From Sphingobacterium prati (GTDB taxonomy: Bacteria; Bacteroidota; Bacteroidia; Sphingobacteriales; Sphingobacteriaceae): a stretch of DNA of 64,000 nt. The position numbers and the translations under genes were made by a program. The DNA lies in NCBI RefSeq assembly GCF_013167215.1, contig NZ_JABJWY010000038.1:897628-961627 (forward strand). The letters run 5' to 3'. Shown piece by piece: positions 61,684-64,000 of the stretch. The notes below the pieces were generated by a model that searched no databases, was not told the origin of the DNA, and saw only the letters and a list, made by a program, of their open reading frames with translations. Numbering within the stretch: position 1 is the first letter of the stretch; every line of letters begins with the position of its first letter.

Positions 61684-62672
61684 TAGAGAAAATATTGGTC
61701 ACTGGAGCGAGTGGTTTTGTAGGCTATCATTTGACAAGAGCAGCTAAGGAAGCAGGGATGGAAGTGCATGCTGCTGTAAGGAAGTCGAGTGATGTTTCGG
61801 AGATTCGTTCTGTTGTGGATAAATTTGTTTATCCTGATTTTACTAATGAAGCGTCTATCAAAGCGTTGCTGGAGGCTGAAAATTATACCTACGTCGTACA
61901 TGCGGCAGCAATGACGCGTGCCAAGCGTGAGGAAGATTTAGAAAAGGTCAATGTTGACTATACTAAGAATTTGGCGTCCGCTTGTTTTTCTCTGAAAAAT
62001 CCAATCAGTAGATTTGTTTTTGTTAGTAGCTTGGCGGCCATAGGTCCTGTGTCTTATCATTCGGATTTAATTAAGGAATGTAATCCCTATTGTCCAGTGA
62101 CAACCTATGGTCGAAGCAAAAGGAAGGCGGAACTCGCATTGCGGGCTTTTGATGATCAACCATTAACAATATTAAGGCCTACCGCAGTATATGGTCCAAG
62201 AGAAAAAGATATTTTTATTCTTTTCAAGACAATGAACGGGGGAATGGATGCTTATGTTGGTAGATCGCCCCAAAAGTTGAGTTTTATTTATGTGGCTGAC
62301 CTGGTCCAAGCGATTTTGAATGCGTGCCGTTTTGATCAAGGCGGAAAAAACAGCTATAATCTAAGTGATGGGCACATATATGATCGTTATGAAATGGCCA
62401 AAATTTTCAGGGAGTTCACACAGAAGAAAATGATCCGGATGCATATTCCCTTGGGAATTGTGAAAGCAGTGGCGGTAATCTTTGAACGTCTATATAAAAA
62501 TTCAAAAACAATACCTGTACTATACCCAGAGCGATTGAATGAACTTACAGCAGAAAATTGGGGCTGTGATATTTCATTGGCGCAAAGCCAGATACAATAC
62601 CAACCTAAATATAATTTGAGAGCGGGCTTAATGGAGGCATTGGCTTGGTATAAAGAAAATAAATGGTTATAA
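61680..62672 (+). CDS. NAD-dependent epimerase/dehydratase-type reductase, probable CerR
   Basis: This 330-residue extended SDR has the Rossmann glycine loop TGASGFVGYHL (residues 8-18) and the active site S116/S117 with Y143 and K147 (YGRSK). In Caulobacter an enzyme of this class (CerR) reduces the 3-keto group of the ceramide precursor. Its position after spt and the GNAT gene suggests the same step here. It overlaps the GNAT gene by four bases and precedes the CDP-alcohol transferase by nine bases. General SDR sugar-epimerase roles cannot be excluded from sequence alone. Confidence 0.72.
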   Translation: MIEKILVTGASGFVGYHLTRAAKEAGMEVHAAVRKSSDVSEIRSVVDKFVYPDFTNEASIKALLEAENYTYVVHAAAMTRAKREEDLEKVNVDYTKNLASACFSLKNPISRFVFVSSLAAIGPVSYHSDLIKECNPYCPVTTYGRSKRKAELALRAFDDQPLTILRPTAVYGPREKDIFILFKTMNGGMDAYVGRSPQKLSFIYVADLVQAILNACRFDQGGKNSYNLSDGHIYDRYEMAKIFREFTQKKMIRMHIPLGIVKAVAVIFERLYKNSKTIPVLYPERLNELTAENWGCDISLAQSQIQYQPKYNLRAGLMEALAWYKENKWL

Positions 62673-62681
62673 TCACAGATA

Positions 62682-63374
62682 ATGAGTGAGTTTAAAATAA
62701 ATAAAAAGCTTTTTCAAGATCGGAAAAGAACGAATATCCTAAGTGAACCCGAACAAAAGTTGATTACATACCTAGTGCCGCGGGTTCCGAATTGGATTAC
62801 TTCTGATGGCCTTACAGCGATCGGTTTTTTTGGATCCCTGATGGTTTTAGGGAGCTTTCTACTAGCAGAATATGTCGATATCCATTATTTACTGTTGGGT
62901 ATTCCTGGTTTTTTTGTACAATGGTTTGGTGATTCATTGGATGGACGTATTGCGTTTTATAGGAATAAATCACGTCGTTGGTATGGATTTGCACTAGATA
63001 TTGTAATGGATTGGATTAGTACAGTATTTATCGGATTGGGATATGTCCTTTATACGACAGGTGATTTTAAATATCTCGGCTTTACGTTGGTCTCCTTATA
63101 TGGATGGGCGATGATTATATCTCAGCTTCGGTATAGAATTACAGATAAATACACCATAGATGCTGGTATATTGGGCCCAACAGAAATTCGTGTGATTATT
63201 TCGCTGGTGATGTTATTGGAGGTATTTATGCCCGGTTCCATTAATTGGTGTGTATTTGTGATTTGCTTGTTGCTTTTTATCATTAATGCAAACGATACAC
63301 GTCTGTTGTTAAAATTGGGGGATGCGAAGGATAAGGAAGATAAATTGAAAAAACAACAAGAAGAAGCTGGGTAA
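62682..63374 (+). CDS. CDP-alcohol phosphatidyltransferase family protein, probable ceramide headgroup transferase
   Basis: This 230-residue protein has about six membrane helices and a CDP-alcohol transferase motif at residues 84-110. D84, D87-G88, A91, G102, D106 and D110 are all present. Compared with the usual DX2DGX2ARX8GX3DX3D, the arginine after the alanine is replaced by F92 and one extra residue precedes the glycine. The four metal-binding aspartates are kept, so it is probably active. In a sphingolipid operon it likely moves a phospho-alcohol from a CDP-alcohol onto ceramide, forming a ceramide phosphoethanolamine- or phosphoinositol-type lipid. The headgroup is inferred. Confidence 0.75.
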   Translation: MSEFKINKKLFQDRKRTNILSEPEQKLITYLVPRVPNWITSDGLTAIGFFGSLMVLGSFLLAEYVDIHYLLLGIPGFFVQWFGDSLDGRIAFYRNKSRRWYGFALDIVMDWISTVFIGLGYVLYTTGDFKYLGFTLVSLYGWAMIISQLRYRITDKYTIDAGILGPTEIRVIISLVMLLEVFMPGSINWCVFVICLLLFIINANDTRLLLKLGDAKDKEDKLKKQQEEAG

Positions 63375-63376
63375 GT

Positions 63377-63772
63377 ATGTCTTCAAAGATTGTTACTTTT
63401 CTAAAAGCACAACTGTCCGCCTTTCTGGGCGGATTGTTTGATTTTGGTGTATATTCTGCCTGTTATAAACTGTTACATATTAGCGCGCCTTTCTCCAATG
63501 CAATCAGCGGGAGCCTTGGCGCTGTTGTAAATTTTCTGATCAATCGGTATTGGTCTTTTGGCAGCACTCAAAATTCTGTTGGTAGCCAGTTATGGAAGTT
63601 TGTGATTGTTGTCAGCGGCAGTATTCTGCTTAAATCTACTGGTATACACTTTTTGGTGGATGTTTATCATGTTAATTTTTTGTTTTCGAAGCTACTTGTC
63701 GAGTTACTTGTCTCTTTAGGGTTTAATTATACGCTTCAACGCTTTTGGGTTTTTAGAACCGAAGAGAGATAA
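63377..63772 (+). CDS. GtrA family membrane protein
   Basis: This 131-residue protein has four helices with the GtrA signature GSLGAVVNFLINRYWSF near residue 45 and NYTLQRFWVF at the end. GtrA-like proteins are thought to flip or help move polyprenyl-linked sugars or lipids across the membrane. It starts two bases after the CDP-alcohol transferase gene, so it belongs to the sphingolipid operon. It may help export the lipid, but this is only context. Confidence 0.85.
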   Translation: MSSKIVTFLKAQLSAFLGGLFDFGVYSACYKLLHISAPFSNAISGSLGAVVNFLINRYWSFGSTQNSVGSQLWKFVIVVSGSILLKSTGIHFLVDVYHVNFLFSKLLVELLVSLGFNYTLQRFWVFRTEER

Positions 63773-64000
63773 TTTGCGATATATCAATTGAACGGCTCTG
63801 CTTTACCCCGTAAATTTTTTTCTATTACTTTTTCAGAGCCACCATGCACATTTTTTTATATTTTAGAATTTCAGAATCAAAAGCCGTAGCTAATAGGGTT
63901 CTATCCCTGCTTGCTACAAATTATTTGGAAAACGTTTGCCCTACTTGTTACGATGCCAGTTTCCAAGAACCACTTTTTAGAATTTCATCTATATATTAAC
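63773..64000. other. Non-coding end of window
   Basis: No convincing gene is visible. GGCTCTG (63794-63800) and CAGAGCC (63834-63840) could form a weak stem with a long loop after the gtrA-type gene, but no T-run follows. The remainder is AT-rich and may be the upstream region of a gene beyond the window. Confidence 0.4.

Overview
The window looks like chromosomal DNA of a Sphingobacterium species (Bacteroidota, Sphingobacteriaceae). I recognise the 399-residue enzyme at 59349-60548 as a near match to the characterised serine palmitoyltransferase of Sphingobacterium multivorum, with the known catalytic positions H138, D210, H213 and K244 in place. The other evidence agrees: a low-to-moderate GC look, Bacteroidota-type promoters (-7 box TAnnTTTG, often with TTTG about 19-21 bases upstream), weak Shine-Dalgarno sequences, and families typical of the phylum (DUF4254, GT117/DUF2723, HU-CCDC81/SPOR proteins, M56 peptidases carrying TonB-plug-like repeats). 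I see no phage, insertion sequence, CRISPR array or integrase, and every recognisable gene that lies wholly inside the window appears intact.

Layout. 1-7000: envelope polysaccharide/LPS glycosyltransferases, mostly on the minus strand and tightly overlapped, with one plus-strand GT32 gene set among them. 7253-14896: nuoHIJKLMN, the membrane arm of respiratory complex I plus NuoI, without nuoA-G. 15221-16507: citrate synthase. 16699-19334: a three-gene module of a two-helix membrane protein, an SPFH-SHOCT protein and a zinc-ribbon membrane protein. 19682-22133: a BlaI-type repressor and an M56 peptidase that lacks a beta-lactam sensor domain and carries three TonB-plug-like repeats. 22182-25199: pth, rplY, prs and two identical tRNA-Gln genes, each with its own promoter and terminator. 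25558-31845: a GT117-type protein glycosyltransferase, an amino acid permease, pyrR and pyrB.

32226-41838: an envelope cluster of a large TPR protein, an outer-membrane barrel, a SPOR protein, ExbB, ExbD and a TonB-like protein, ending in folC. 41958-48805 (minus): asparaginase, TatD nuclease, an FKBP lipoprotein, a DHH phosphoesterase and a large unknown anchored protein. 49077-55335: DUF423 protein, priA, pcm, a membrane-bound MutS-like ATPase and an acyl-CoA thioesterase. 55422-58476: an aldehyde dehydrogenase/DUF779 operon facing a divergent AraC regulator. 58482-58937: smpB. 59349-63772: a sphingolipid operon of spt, a GNAT-fold acyltransferase, an NAD-dependent reductase, a CDP-alcohol transferase and a GtrA protein.

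Most noteworthy: the probable complete ceramide-to-headgroup operon; the M56 peptidase with three plug-like modules beside a BlaI-type repressor; and a shared promoter palindrome (GATAAATTGC, 9 bases, GCAATTTATC, then TAAGTTTG) in front of two unrelated operons about 50 kb apart.
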